From CAVPOO01 sp963707015 (GTDB taxonomy: Bacteria; Pseudomonadota; Gammaproteobacteria; Thiohalobacterales; Thiohalobacteraceae), in assembly GCA_963707015.1 (NCBI GenBank), contig CAVPOO010000006.1, positions 62,001 through 126,000 of the forward strand: a stretch of DNA of 64,000 nucleotides. Reading direction: 5' to 3'. Every line of letters starts with the position of its first letter. Within the stretch, counting starts at the first letter, position 1. Under the pieces are notes generated by a model. The model was not told the DNA's origin. It ran no database searches and saw only the letters and a list, made by a program, of their open reading frames with translations. The position numbers and the translations under genes are program-made. Of this stretch, positions 17,127 through 29,173 are shown piece after piece.

Positions 17127-17783
17127 ATGGCCCATGATGAATTGAAACAACAGGCTGCAAAAGCTGCGCTCGATTATGTCGAGGTCGGTACAATTATTGG
17201 TATCGGGACCGGTTCGACGGCCAACCACTTCATCGATTTACTGGCCGGCATCAAACACAAGATTGACGGCACGGTCGCCAGTTCGGTGGCCAGCGCCGAG
17301 CGCCTCAAGAGCCATGGAATTCCGGTATACGATCTCAATGCAGTCGATGAGATTTCGGTCTATGTCGATGGTGCCGACGAGTCCAATCGTTACCTGCATC
17401 TGATCAAGGGCGGGGGAGGTGCATTGACCCGGGAAAAGGTCGTTGCCGGGGCCAGCCGCAAGTTCGTCTGTATCGCCGATGAGTCAAAACTGGTTGCTGT
17501 GCTGGGCAGGTTTCCATTGCCGATCGAAGTCATCCCCATGGCTCGAAGCTTCGTTGCACGCGAACTGGTCAAGCATGGTGGCAACCCGGTGCTGCGTGAG
17601 AACTTCACCACGGACAACGGAAACCTCATCCTGGACGTCCACAATCTCGAAATCACCGAGCCGGCAAAACTGGAAGCAGCACTCAATAATATTCCCGGCA
17701 TTGTCACGGTCGGGATCTTCGCCCTGCGGCCCGCTGATGTGTTATTACTGGGTACGGGTGCAGGCGTCAAGACAGTGACTTGA
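17127..17783 (+). CDS. rpiA: Ribose-5-phosphate isomerase A
   Basis: A 218-residue isomerase that interconverts ribose-5-P and ribulose-5-P in the pentose phosphate pathway. It has the phosphate-binding IGIGTGSTANHFID (about residues 24-37), VDGADESNRYLHLIKGGGGALTREK with the catalytic Asp and Lys region, and a C-terminal GTGAGVK. Length equals E. coli RpiA (219). The ATG at 17127 has AGGAGG about 8 nt upstream. A heptamer array lies directly before the ribosome binding site. Confidence 0.97.
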   Translation: MAHDELKQQAAKAALDYVEVGTIIGIGTGSTANHFIDLLAGIKHKIDGTVASSVASAERLKSHGIPVYDLNAVDEISVYVDGADESNRYLHLIKGGGGALTREKVVAGASRKFVCIADESKLVAVLGRFPLPIEVIPMARSFVARELVKHGGNPVLRENFTTDNGNLILDVHNLEITEPAKLEAALNNIPGIVTVGIFALRPADVLLLGTGAGVKTVT

Positions 17784-17806
17784 CTGCTGAGGACTGAGGA
17801 GCCAGG

Positions 17807-18185
17807 GCTAGCCCGCATTTCTCACCGGGATCCCGGATGCTGGCGCAGGGCTCGTGTGTCCGGACGCCGCGCTGGAAGGAAAGTGGTAGCTGTAGCTACC
17901 ACTTGAGTGAAGCGCAAGTCGCGGCCGCGACACGGGGCCGTAGGCTAGTCGCGGGAGTGGCCGTAAGCGCGCCCGCTTCGCACTATACTCCGCGCGACCG
18001 CTGCGCCCCGTCTCCGCACCTACGCATGCGCGCCCGCGAGCCGGGGCGCCGGGCGCGCGAGAACCAGCCAGGGCCGGGATAGGCACGGCCTGATTACACA
18101 CTGTCTTTTTCCTGATCTGCACTCTGTTCCTTACCTCAGTGCATTACGTGACTCTATCGCCGCCCGGTGAGAAATGCGGGCTAGC
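17807..18185. mobile_element. MITE-like element with 23-bp perfect terminal inverted repeats
   Basis: The sequence at 17807-17829 (starting GCTAGCCCGCATTTC) is the exact reverse complement of 18163-18185 (ending GAAATGCGGGCTAGC). They bound 379 bp that contain no convincing gene. Inside is a perfect 11-bp hairpin, AAGTGGTAGCT / AGCTACCACTT, at 17881-17904. The size, the ends and the lack of coding content fit a non-autonomous element. A 17-nt piece of the same terminus recurs at 63609-63625. I cannot define a target-site duplication. The right end contains the stop codon of the DUF2905 gene. Confidence 0.7.
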
Positions 18186-18384
18186 GCCGAAACAACCAGA
18201 AGAGCAACGTCACTATCAGGCTGATGATGATTGAGGTCGCAAGGGGAAAATAGAGGCGGAAAGTCTCCCGTTCAATGACCAGGTCGCCCGGAAGCCGTCC
18301 CAGGCCCATTTTTTGGAGCCACGGCCAAAGCAGCCCCATCAACAGGAGCACCACGCCGAGCGTTATCAGCACCCGCTGAACCAT
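18181..18384 (-). CDS. DUF2905 family small membrane protein
   Basis: A 67-residue protein with two membrane helices (RVLITLGVVLLLMGLLWPWL and FPLATSIIISLIVTLLFWLF) around the conserved KMGLGRLPGDLVIERETFRLYFPL. This is the DUF2905 pattern; no function is established. The ATG at 18384 is chosen because GGGG ends 5 nt upstream; the GTG three nt earlier would be too close. Its TAG stop lies inside the terminal repeat of the adjacent MITE-like element, although the protein reaches its normal C-terminus (LFWLFRR). Confidence 0.88.
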   Translation of the reverse strand: MVQRVLITLGVVLLLMGLLWPWLQKMGLGRLPGDLVIERETFRLYFPLATSIIISLIVTLLFWLFRR

Positions 18385-18432
18385 CACAGCCCCCTCGCCT
18401 TTGCAGATTCCTCACGGCTCACTCTGCGCCTC

Positions 18433-21400
18433 TCACAGCAACACCCGCTCTATGCCGCCCGATTTCGCACGTTCAACGAAGTGCTTTTGCCAGCCTTCGC
18501 CAAGCAGCCGGTTGGCGAGTTCAACCACGATATAGTCAGTTGCAAGCCCGGTCTCGTCGGCAAAGCGCAGCAGACCCTGTTGACATGCCGGACACGAGGT
18601 CAGCAACTTCACATTGTCTCCCTCGACTCTGTCGGCGCCCGTCAGTACACGAAGTCCCTGCTTGAGTTCCTGCTCCTTACGAAATCGCACCTGTGTCGCA
18701 ATATCGGGCCGGGCAACCGCAAAGGTGCCGGCTTCCCCGCAGCAGCGGTCGGAGAGCAGTACTGACTGACCCATCAGCTGGGAAGCAACGGCAATCGGGC
18801 TATGCGTCTTCATGGGCGTGTGGCAGGGATCGTGGTACATATACTGGACGCCTTCTGCAGCCTCGAGACTCATGCCCTTTTCCATCAGATACTCGTGAAT
18901 ATCGAGCAGTCGACATCCCGGGAATATCCGCTCAAACTCGTAAGTCTGCAGCTGATCGGTACAGGTACCGCAAGAGACGATCACGGTTTTGATATCGAGG
19001 TAGTTAAGGGTGTTGGCGACGCGGTGAAAAAGCACCCGGTTGTCCGTGGTGATCCTGCGGCCCGTTGCGGCATCACCGGCGGAGGTCTGCGGGTAACCGC
19101 AGCAGAGATAACCGGGTGGCAGCACCGTCTGGGCACCGAGCCGATAGAGCATTGCCAGCGTCGCCAGACCCACCTGGCTGAACAAGCGTTCGGAACCGCA
19201 CCCGGGGAAATAAAAGACAGCATCGGATTCTTCATTGATCCTGGCTGGATCGCGGAGAATGGGCACGAGCTTGGCATCCTCCACACCCAGCAGGGCCCGC
19301 ATTGTCTGCTGCGGCAGATCAGCCGGCATCGGCCGCTTGACGAAATGCACGACCTGCGCCTTGATCGGGATGGCTCCCGTCGTCGCGGCAGGCAACGAGT
19401 CGTTCCTCCGCAGCGTGACTCTCCGAGCCAGCCGGTATGCCACACGCTGGCCCTTGTATCCCCACTCGATCATCAGCTTGCGCATCAGTTTGATGGTGAC
19501 AGGATCGGTCACATTGAGAAATTTCATTGCCAGCCAGGTCGCGGGACTGCTTCGCTTCTGGCCGCGTTGCCGCAGAATGCTGCGCATACGGATCGACACA
19601 TCGCCAAAATCGATGTTGACCGGACAGGGATTCAGGCATTTATGACAGACCGTGCAATGATCGGCGACATCATTCATCTCGTCGAAGTGGCGGATCGAGA
19701 TGCCCCGGCGGGTCTGCTCCTCATACAGGAAGGCCTCGATGATGAGGCCGGTGGCCAGGATCTTGTTCCGCGGCGAATAAAGCAGATTGGCGCGAGGAAC
19801 GTGGGTCGTACACACCGGCTTGCACTTTCCACAACGCAGGCAATGACGGATGTCATCATTGAGCGCGCCCAGTTCACTGGCCTCGAGCAATATGGCCTCC
19901 TGCTGTAACAGCCTCAGTGAGGGCGTATAGGCATTTCCCAGACCGGACGCGGCCTGCAGCTTGCCGCGGTTAAAGTGCTGACCGGGATCAATCTGCTGCT
20001 TGTAACGCGCAAAGGCTGCAATGATCTCGTCATCGAGGTACTGAATCTTGGTCAGGCCAATTCCATGCTCGCCTGATATGACTCCGCCCAGTTTCCGCGC
20101 CAGCGCCATGATGCGGTCTACGATACGTTCGGCGCCGTGCAGCATCTGGTAATCGTTGGAGTTGACAGGGATATTCGTGTGTACATTGCCATCCCCCGCA
20201 TGCATGTGCGTGGCAACAAACAGACGGCTCGAGCGTATCTCCGCATGAATGGCATTCAGGCGCTCTATGACAGGCAACCACTCATGACCGGAAAAAATCT
20301 CCTGCAGCGCTGTTTGTACCTCTGTCCGCCATGAAATCCGTATGTCGCGGCGCAGAAGCATGGCGAGTAGCGTGTCGCCAGGATGGATATGTTCGTACTC
20401 GCCCGCGACCAGAAGGGTCGCGTGCCGCTGTGCCGGTTCGTCCATATGCTCGAGCAACCTGCGCCAGCGCGAGCGAACCTGCCTCAGATGGTCCTGCGCG
20501 GCCGCTTTCTTGGCCTTGATAATCGCCTCGTTTTCCACGCTTTGCCCGGCATCGATATCCGTTACGAGTTCCGGAAGGTCTCCGCTGAGGTAGGCCTCAA
20601 TTCCATCGATCATTGCCAGCTTATTGAGCGTGGAATATTCGATGTTGATGCGCTCGATCCCTTCGGCATAATCCGCCAGCCGCTCCAGCGGTATGACGAC
20701 GTCTTCGTTGATCTTGAAAGCGTTGGTGTGTGCTGCGATAGCGGCTGTGCGGGCGCGATCCAGCCAGAATCGTCGGCGCGCCTCGGGGCTGACGGCGACA
20801 AACCCTTCCGCCCCGCGTTGATTTGCCATACGAATGATAGCGGAAGCCGCATCTGCCACTGCGGCTTCCTCGTCACCGGCCACATCGACCAGCAGTACCA
20901 TCTTGGGAAGCTCTCGCCGGGGCGACTTGGTGCTGTAGTCCACCGCGCGCACGTACCGGTCGTCCAGATGTTCCAGACCGGAGAGCAGCACATCCGCGCG
21001 ACTGTCCAGGTATTGCTTGGTTTCAATGATCGCCGGAACCGCACGACGCAAATCGCTACCGAAAAACTCCAGGCATACAGTACGCGTGTACTTGGGCATG
21101 CGATGCAGAATCAGAACCGCTGATGTAATCAGCCCATCACAACCTTCCTTCTGAATGCCGGGCAGCCCGCCGAGAAACTTGTCGGTTACATCCTTGCCAA
21201 GCCCGGGCTTGCGCAGCGACTGGCCCGGCAGACGGATCGTTTCCGCATCTCCCTCGACTGTCGTCGCGTCTTTGTGGTAGCGCGTCACCCGAAATTCGAC
21301 GGTTGCCTGTTCGTGAATCTTCGCGAGGTTGTGGTTGAGCCGCTCGACCTCCAGCCAGCCTCCATCCGGTGTCACCATACGCCAGGAAACCAGATTGTCG

Positions 21401-22275
21401 AGCGTCGTGCCCCAGACGACAGCCTTCTTGCCGCCGGCATTCATGGCAACATTGCCACCGATGGTTGATGCATCCTGCGAGGTCGGATCCACGGCGAACA
21501 CGAAGCCCTGCGCCTCAGCACACTCGGCCACCCGCCGGGTGACCACACCGGCCTCGGCGCGAATCGTGGCAACCGGCTCCGCGACACCTTCCAGGTAGCG
21601 CATCTCCACCGCACCCAGTCCTTCAAGCTTTTCGGTATTGATGATGGCAGTGTGCTCGTACAGCGGTATTGCGCCACCGGTATAACCGGTCCCACCGCCA
21701 CGCGGGATAATGGTCAACCCCAGTCCGATGCATGCTTCAACCAGTGCCCGGACTTCTGCCTCTGTATCCGGAGAGATGACCACGAATGGCATTTCTACGC
21801 GCCAGTCCGTCGCATCGGTGGCATTGGACACCCGCGCCAACCCCCCAAAATCGATGTTGTCGGTGCGGGTGAGCTTCGATAGCCTTCGACGAACCTGCCT
21901 GCGCTGGTCCAGAACACGGGGAAACCAGGCCTCGAAGTCGGCTACCGCTGCGCGTGCCCGCTCCGCAAGCTGCAGGGCATTTGCGTTGCTGTCCGCGCGC
22001 GCGACGATCTGGTCCAGACGGTGATTCAAGGCGTGAATAAGGGAAGCCAGACGTTTCCGGTTACCCAGCAGATCATCCTGAATATAGGGGTTGCGCCGAA
22101 CCACCCACATATCGCCCAGCACTTCGAACAACATGCGTGCGGAACGCCCCGTCCGCCGGGTAGCCCGAAGCTCATTGAGAACATCCCATGCCGCCTCCCC
22201 GAGGAAGCGAATCACAATTTCCCGGTCGGAAAAGGACGTGTAGTTGTAAGGAATCTCGCGGATGCGAGTAGGCAT
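18433..22275 (-). CDS. FAD-linked oxidase / Fe-S oxidoreductase fusion with N-terminal DUF3683
   Basis: A 1280-residue, D-lactate dehydrogenase-like protein. The order is: DUF3683-type N-terminus (REIPYNYTSFSDREIVIRFLG, about 1-160); PCMH FAD-binding domain with IPRGGGTGYTGGAIPLYEHT and DPTSQDASTIGGNVAMNAGG (about 165-380); FAD-oxidase C-terminal domain ending ISGEHGIGLTKI; two ferredoxin clusters, CLRCGKCKPVC and CTVCHKCLNPCPVN; and two cysteine-rich CCG domains (FPGCGSERLF..CCGYPQTS and YHDPCHTP..RCCGEAGTF). It probably oxidises a 2-hydroxy acid and passes electrons to the quinone pool; the substrate is not proven. The ATG at 22275 matches MPTRIREIPYNY. Confidence 0.9.
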   Translation of the reverse strand: MPTRIREIPYNYTSFSDREIVIRFLGEAAWDVLNELRATRRTGRSARMLFEVLGDMWVVRRNPYIQDDLLGNRKRLASLIHALNHRLDQIVARADSNANALQLAERARAAVADFEAWFPRVLDQRRQVRRRLSKLTRTDNIDFGGLARVSNATDATDWRVEMPFVVISPDTEAEVRALVEACIGLGLTIIPRGGGTGYTGGAIPLYEHTAIINTEKLEGLGAVEMRYLEGVAEPVATIRAEAGVVTRRVAECAEAQGFVFAVDPTSQDASTIGGNVAMNAGGKKAVVWGTTLDNLVSWRMVTPDGGWLEVERLNHNLAKIHEQATVEFRVTRYHKDATTVEGDAETIRLPGQSLRKPGLGKDVTDKFLGGLPGIQKEGCDGLITSAVLILHRMPKYTRTVCLEFFGSDLRRAVPAIIETKQYLDSRADVLLSGLEHLDDRYVRAVDYSTKSPRRELPKMVLLVDVAGDEEAAVADAASAIIRMANQRGAEGFVAVSPEARRRFWLDRARTAAIAAHTNAFKINEDVVIPLERLADYAEGIERINIEYSTLNKLAMIDGIEAYLSGDLPELVTDIDAGQSVENEAIIKAKKAAAQDHLRQVRSRWRRLLEHMDEPAQRHATLLVAGEYEHIHPGDTLLAMLLRRDIRISWRTEVQTALQEIFSGHEWLPVIERLNAIHAEIRSSRLFVATHMHAGDGNVHTNIPVNSNDYQMLHGAERIVDRIMALARKLGGVISGEHGIGLTKIQYLDDEIIAAFARYKQQIDPGQHFNRGKLQAASGLGNAYTPSLRLLQQEAILLEASELGALNDDIRHCLRCGKCKPVCTTHVPRANLLYSPRNKILATGLIIEAFLYEEQTRRGISIRHFDEMNDVADHCTVCHKCLNPCPVNIDFGDVSIRMRSILRQRGQKRSSPATWLAMKFLNVTDPVTIKLMRKLMIEWGYKGQRVAYRLARRVTLRRNDSLPAATTGAIPIKAQVVHFVKRPMPADLPQQTMRALLGVEDAKLVPILRDPARINEESDAVFYFPGCGSERLFSQVGLATLAMLYRLGAQTVLPPGYLCCGYPQTSAGDAATGRRITTDNRVLFHRVANTLNYLDIKTVIVSCGTCTDQLQTYEFERIFPGCRLLDIHEYLMEKGMSLEAAEGVQYMYHDPCHTPMKTHSPIAVASQLMGQSVLLSDRCCGEAGTFAVARPDIATQVRFRKEQELKQGLRVLTGADRVEGDNVKLLTSCPACQQGLLRFADETGLATDYIVVELANRLLGEGWQKHFVERAKSGGIERVLL

Positions 22276-22428
22276 GGCTGTCACCACAGGCAGATAGGGG
22301 AAATACAATGCCGACAAAGCTGGCATGGCGAGCCGACATTTTAGCACCTGGCTGGCAGTTCTTACCCGGTTTCGTGACGAGGACGCGTCTCCAGCACCGT
22401 TACTGATTCCGGCTGCCCACCGACAGGG

Positions 22429-23430
22429 CTATTGGTGATACCTGCCTGGCTGGTAGGGAATCGTCAGATCATAGAGATGGATGCTGCCGTCCTCGCTGGA
22501 ACTGCCCACCATACGACCATCCGGACTGAAGCGCACATTCCAGCCGCACAAAGGATGCGGGGAGAGTCGTCTGCGCACGCTGCCATCGGCAACATCGATG
22601 ACGCGCAGGCTGGAGTCGGTATAGCGTCCCATACTGGCCAGGTGTTCACCGTCCGGACTGTAGTCAAGCGATACCACCGCACCGATGTGTTCAGTCTCCC
22701 GGATATGCAGTTCCCCGGTCTCTGTCGACCACAGGTAGATGCTGAACCAGCCGCCGCCAGCCAGTTGCTCACCATCCGGCGAGAACCGCAGCTCGCGCAC
22801 CTTGCCAGGCGGCGTCTGCAACTTTCTCACGAGCCGCAATCGACTGTCGAACAGTTGCACGCTCCCGTCAGCGCTGGATACCGCCAGCCACTGCCGGGTT
22901 GGCTGAACCGCAATTGACAATACCGTCGACGCCAAGTCCACCTCGGAGTGTTGTTCGAACCCTGGATAGCCAAAACTTCGCACCCGGCCGGCAGAATAAC
23001 CAATATACAGGCGCGCCGGCGAAGGCAGAAAGGCTGCGGCCGATATCCTGTCCGTCCGCAAGGACGCGGTAATCGCCTGTGAAGACGGATCCCATACGAG
23101 TATTTGTCCACGCGCACTGGCATTGAGCAGGTGTTGATTGTCGAGCCACAACAGCCCGCGAATCGCACCGTCGTGAGCCGACAATACGGCGAGACGCTCT
23201 CCCGAGGGCACGGACCATACCAGGACCTCACCCATCAGGCCGCCACTGGCGAGTCGGGTGCCGGAAGGACTGAAGGCAATCCGTGTCGCACCGAACGGAT
23301 GTACCTGCTCAAGCCTGAGCTGAGGCCCTTGCGAGGGCGCCAGACCTGAGCAGCCACAGAGTAGCGAGATCAACAGGCTGACTTGCGGCAAGCACATCGT
23401 CATGCGAGAAAAGCTAAAAGCCGATCGCAC
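22429..23430 (-). CDS. WD40-repeat lipoprotein
   Basis: A 333-residue protein with an N-terminal signal and a lipobox-like LLCGC (cysteine near residue 27), followed by a WD40 propeller. Repeats are marked by IAFSPSGTRLASGGLMGEVLVWSV, LWLDNQHLLNASARGQILVWD, LRFSPDGEQLAGGGWFSIYLWS, LDYSPDGEHLAS and VRFSPDGRMVGSSSEDGSIHLYDL. It is probably exported and membrane anchored, with a binding or scaffolding role that cannot be named. The GTG at 23430 gives a basic n-region; the ATG at 23403 is an alternative. It lies directly downstream of the rrn terminator on the same strand. Confidence 0.8.
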   Translation of the reverse strand: MRSAFSFSRMTMCLPQVSLLISLLCGCSGLAPSQGPQLRLEQVHPFGATRIAFSPSGTRLASGGLMGEVLVWSVPSGERLAVLSAHDGAIRGLLWLDNQHLLNASARGQILVWDPSSQAITASLRTDRISAAAFLPSPARLYIGYSAGRVRSFGYPGFEQHSEVDLASTVLSIAVQPTRQWLAVSSADGSVQLFDSRLRLVRKLQTPPGKVRELRFSPDGEQLAGGGWFSIYLWSTETGELHIRETEHIGAVVSLDYSPDGEHLASMGRYTDSSLRVIDVADGSVRRRLSPHPLCGWNVRFSPDGRMVGSSSEDGSIHLYDLTIPYQPGRYHQ

Positions 23431-23462
23431 CCGTCAGCCTGTCACCTGATTGCTGGCATAAA

Positions 23463-23494
23463 AAACCCCTGCCGTCTTCCGACGGCAGGGGTTT
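23463..23494 (-). terminator. rrn operon terminator
   Basis: A 14-bp perfect stem (23463-23476 with 23481-23494) has loop TTCC. On the minus strand it is followed by a T run (complement of the A run up to 23458). It lies immediately after the 5S rRNA gene. Confidence 0.93.
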
Positions 23495-23503
23495 GTATTA
23501 AAA

Positions 23504-23620
23504 ACCTGGCAGTGACCTACTTTCACATGGGAACCCCCACACTATCATCGGCGCTGAGCAGTTTCACTTCCGAGTTCGGGATGGGATCGGGTGGTTCCCA
23601 CTCGCTATGACCGCCAGGCA
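23504..23620 (-). rRNA. rrf: 5S rRNA
   Basis: On the minus strand the gene starts TTGCCTGGCGGTCATAGC and contains CCCGAACTCGGAAGTGAAAC and GATGATAGTGTGGG. It closes with the complementary ACTGCCAGG. The length is about 117 nt. It is the last gene of the rRNA operon. Confidence 0.95.
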
Positions 23621-23628
23621 AGCTGGTT

Positions 23629-23708
23629 GAAGAAACGTGGGACCAGAGTCAATTTCTCTCCGACTCTGTTGGATTCAGAAACAAATTGACTCTGATCCCA
23701 ATTTCTTC
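23629..23708. repeat. 80-bp palindromic element in the 23S-5S spacer
   Basis: Two arms of about 27 bp are inverted repeats with few mismatches. The core GGGACCAGAGTCAATTT (23639-23655) pairs with AAATTGACTCTGATCCC (23683-23699) at 16 of 17 positions. The outer parts, GAAGAAA and TTTCTTC, extend the stem. It will fold in the rRNA precursor. It resembles dispersed REP-type palindromes, but I see no second copy in this window. Confidence 0.75.
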
Positions 23709-23784
23709 GAATCCGGGAAACTGAATCAAGCCTACGGGTTTGTTGCTTGCTTGAACCGCCCACTCAAACCGCTTGAGTGTTATA

Positions 23785-26680
<2,896 letters not shown>

Positions 26681-26798
26681 ATATAACCTCAATCGGTCTG
26701 ACGTTATATGGATGGTTCTCACGAATGCAACATACCCAATAAAACAAGATACTTTCAACCTACAAAGTATCCAATACTTAGGCTTTCATCAGTTTCCC

Positions 26799-26813
26799 AA
26801 ATTGTTAAAGAAC
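26799..26813 (-). promoter_or_regulatory. rrn spacer boxA antitermination site
   Basis: On the minus strand GTTCTTTAACAATTT lies between tRNA-Ala and 23S. It matches the bacterial boxA consensus bound by NusB/S10. Confidence 0.8.
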
Positions 26814-26825
26814 ATCCTGGCATTC

Positions 26826-26879
26826 AGAATCCAGGAGTCAGAATTCAGCGCACCTGCTGAGTTCTGACTTCTGGGTTCT
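26826..26879. repeat. Heptamer units arranged as a hairpin in the rRNA spacer
   Basis: Reverse-orientation units (GAATCCA, GGAGTCA, GAATTCA) are followed by forward-orientation units (TGAGTTC, TGACTTC, TGGGTTC). The two 24-nt arms, 26826-26849 and 26856-26879, are inverted repeats matching at 21 of 24 positions around a 6-nt loop. They belong to the window's heptamer family but lie inside the transcribed rrn operon, between tRNA-Ala and boxA. Confidence 0.8.
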
Positions 26880-26893
26880 AGCTTCTCAGGTTT

Positions 26894-26969
26894 TGGTGGA
26901 GCCAGGCGGGATCGAACCGCCGACCCTCTGCTTGCAAAGCAGATGCTCTCCCAGCTGAGCTATGGCCCC
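26894..26969 (-). tRNA. tRNA-Ala (anticodon TGC)
   Basis: A 76-nt cloverleaf starts GGGGCCATAGCTCAGCTGGG, has the anticodon loop CTTTGCAAG, T-arm GGTTCGATCC, and encoded CCA. The acceptor stem GGGGCCA/TGGCTCC pairs with one G-T wobble. Confidence 0.97.
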
Positions 26970-26980
26970 CGATCGAACAA

Positions 26981-27057
<77 letters not shown>

Positions 27058-27138
27058 GAGCTCGCTCTGAGCAGCTGTGGCTGCACGATCAGGCAACTTG
27101 TGTGGGAGCTCACGCCGCGATCCACGACGCGTTCTCTT

Positions 27139-28681
<1,543 letters not shown>

Positions 28682-28810
28682 CAAGTTTGCGGTCACTTGG
28701 GGTGACCAATCCTTGCTCGATGATTACTGTCTAAATAAACAGACACTCTTCATCGAAATTGTTTGCATCGCAAACCCTCGACGTGAGCGCCCACACAAAT
28801 TACCTGATCT

Positions 28811-28824
28811 GATTGTTAAAAAGC
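28811..28824 (-). promoter_or_regulatory. rrn leader boxA
   Basis: On the minus strand GCTTTTTAACAATC lies 130 nt upstream of 16S, downstream of both predicted promoters. It matches the boxA antitermination element. Confidence 0.7.
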
Positions 28825-28857
28825 GCGGCCAGGAACTGTGCCCAACCGAGACAGGGG

Positions 28858-28885
28858 ATTATACATCGGTCCCTGGAGCCGTCAA
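28858..28885 (-). promoter_or_regulatory. rrn promoter P2 (predicted)
   Basis: On the minus strand TTGACG (28885-28880) and TATAAT (28863-28858) are separated by 16 bp. The sequence just upstream (CAAATTATTC) is AT-rich, as for an UP element, and the discriminator is C-rich. Confidence 0.8.
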
Positions 28886-28955
28886 GAATAATTTGTGCCC
28901 AAAATCCCCGTTTCTGCGGCCACCGCTTTCAGACCGAATCCGCCGGGAGCGGCGC

Positions 28956-28983
28956 ATTATATCGGCGCGTTTGCGGAGGTCAA
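28956..28983 (-). promoter_or_regulatory. rrn promoter P1 (predicted)
   Basis: On the minus strand TTGACC (28983-28978) and a perfect TATAAT (28961-28956) are separated by 16 bp. It is followed by a GC-rich discriminator (GCGCCGCTC), as at stringently controlled promoters. It lies 98 bp upstream of P2. I see nothing else in the 28984-29173 stretch between P1 and tyrS. Confidence 0.8.
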
Positions 28984-29173
28984 GCGGTATATTTCTGACG
29001 CCCGGCCATCCCGCGCGGGACCCTCCTGGTGTCGGTCCTGCCTGCAGGCACCGACGCGGCGCCTGCCCTGCGGACCCCGCGACCGCGCATGAGCCAAAGC
29101 CGACCGAAACCGGGCGCGAGAACAGGGGGATCTTGTGGGGATTCTTGCCGGCAGGCGATTACCGAGCCACGGA

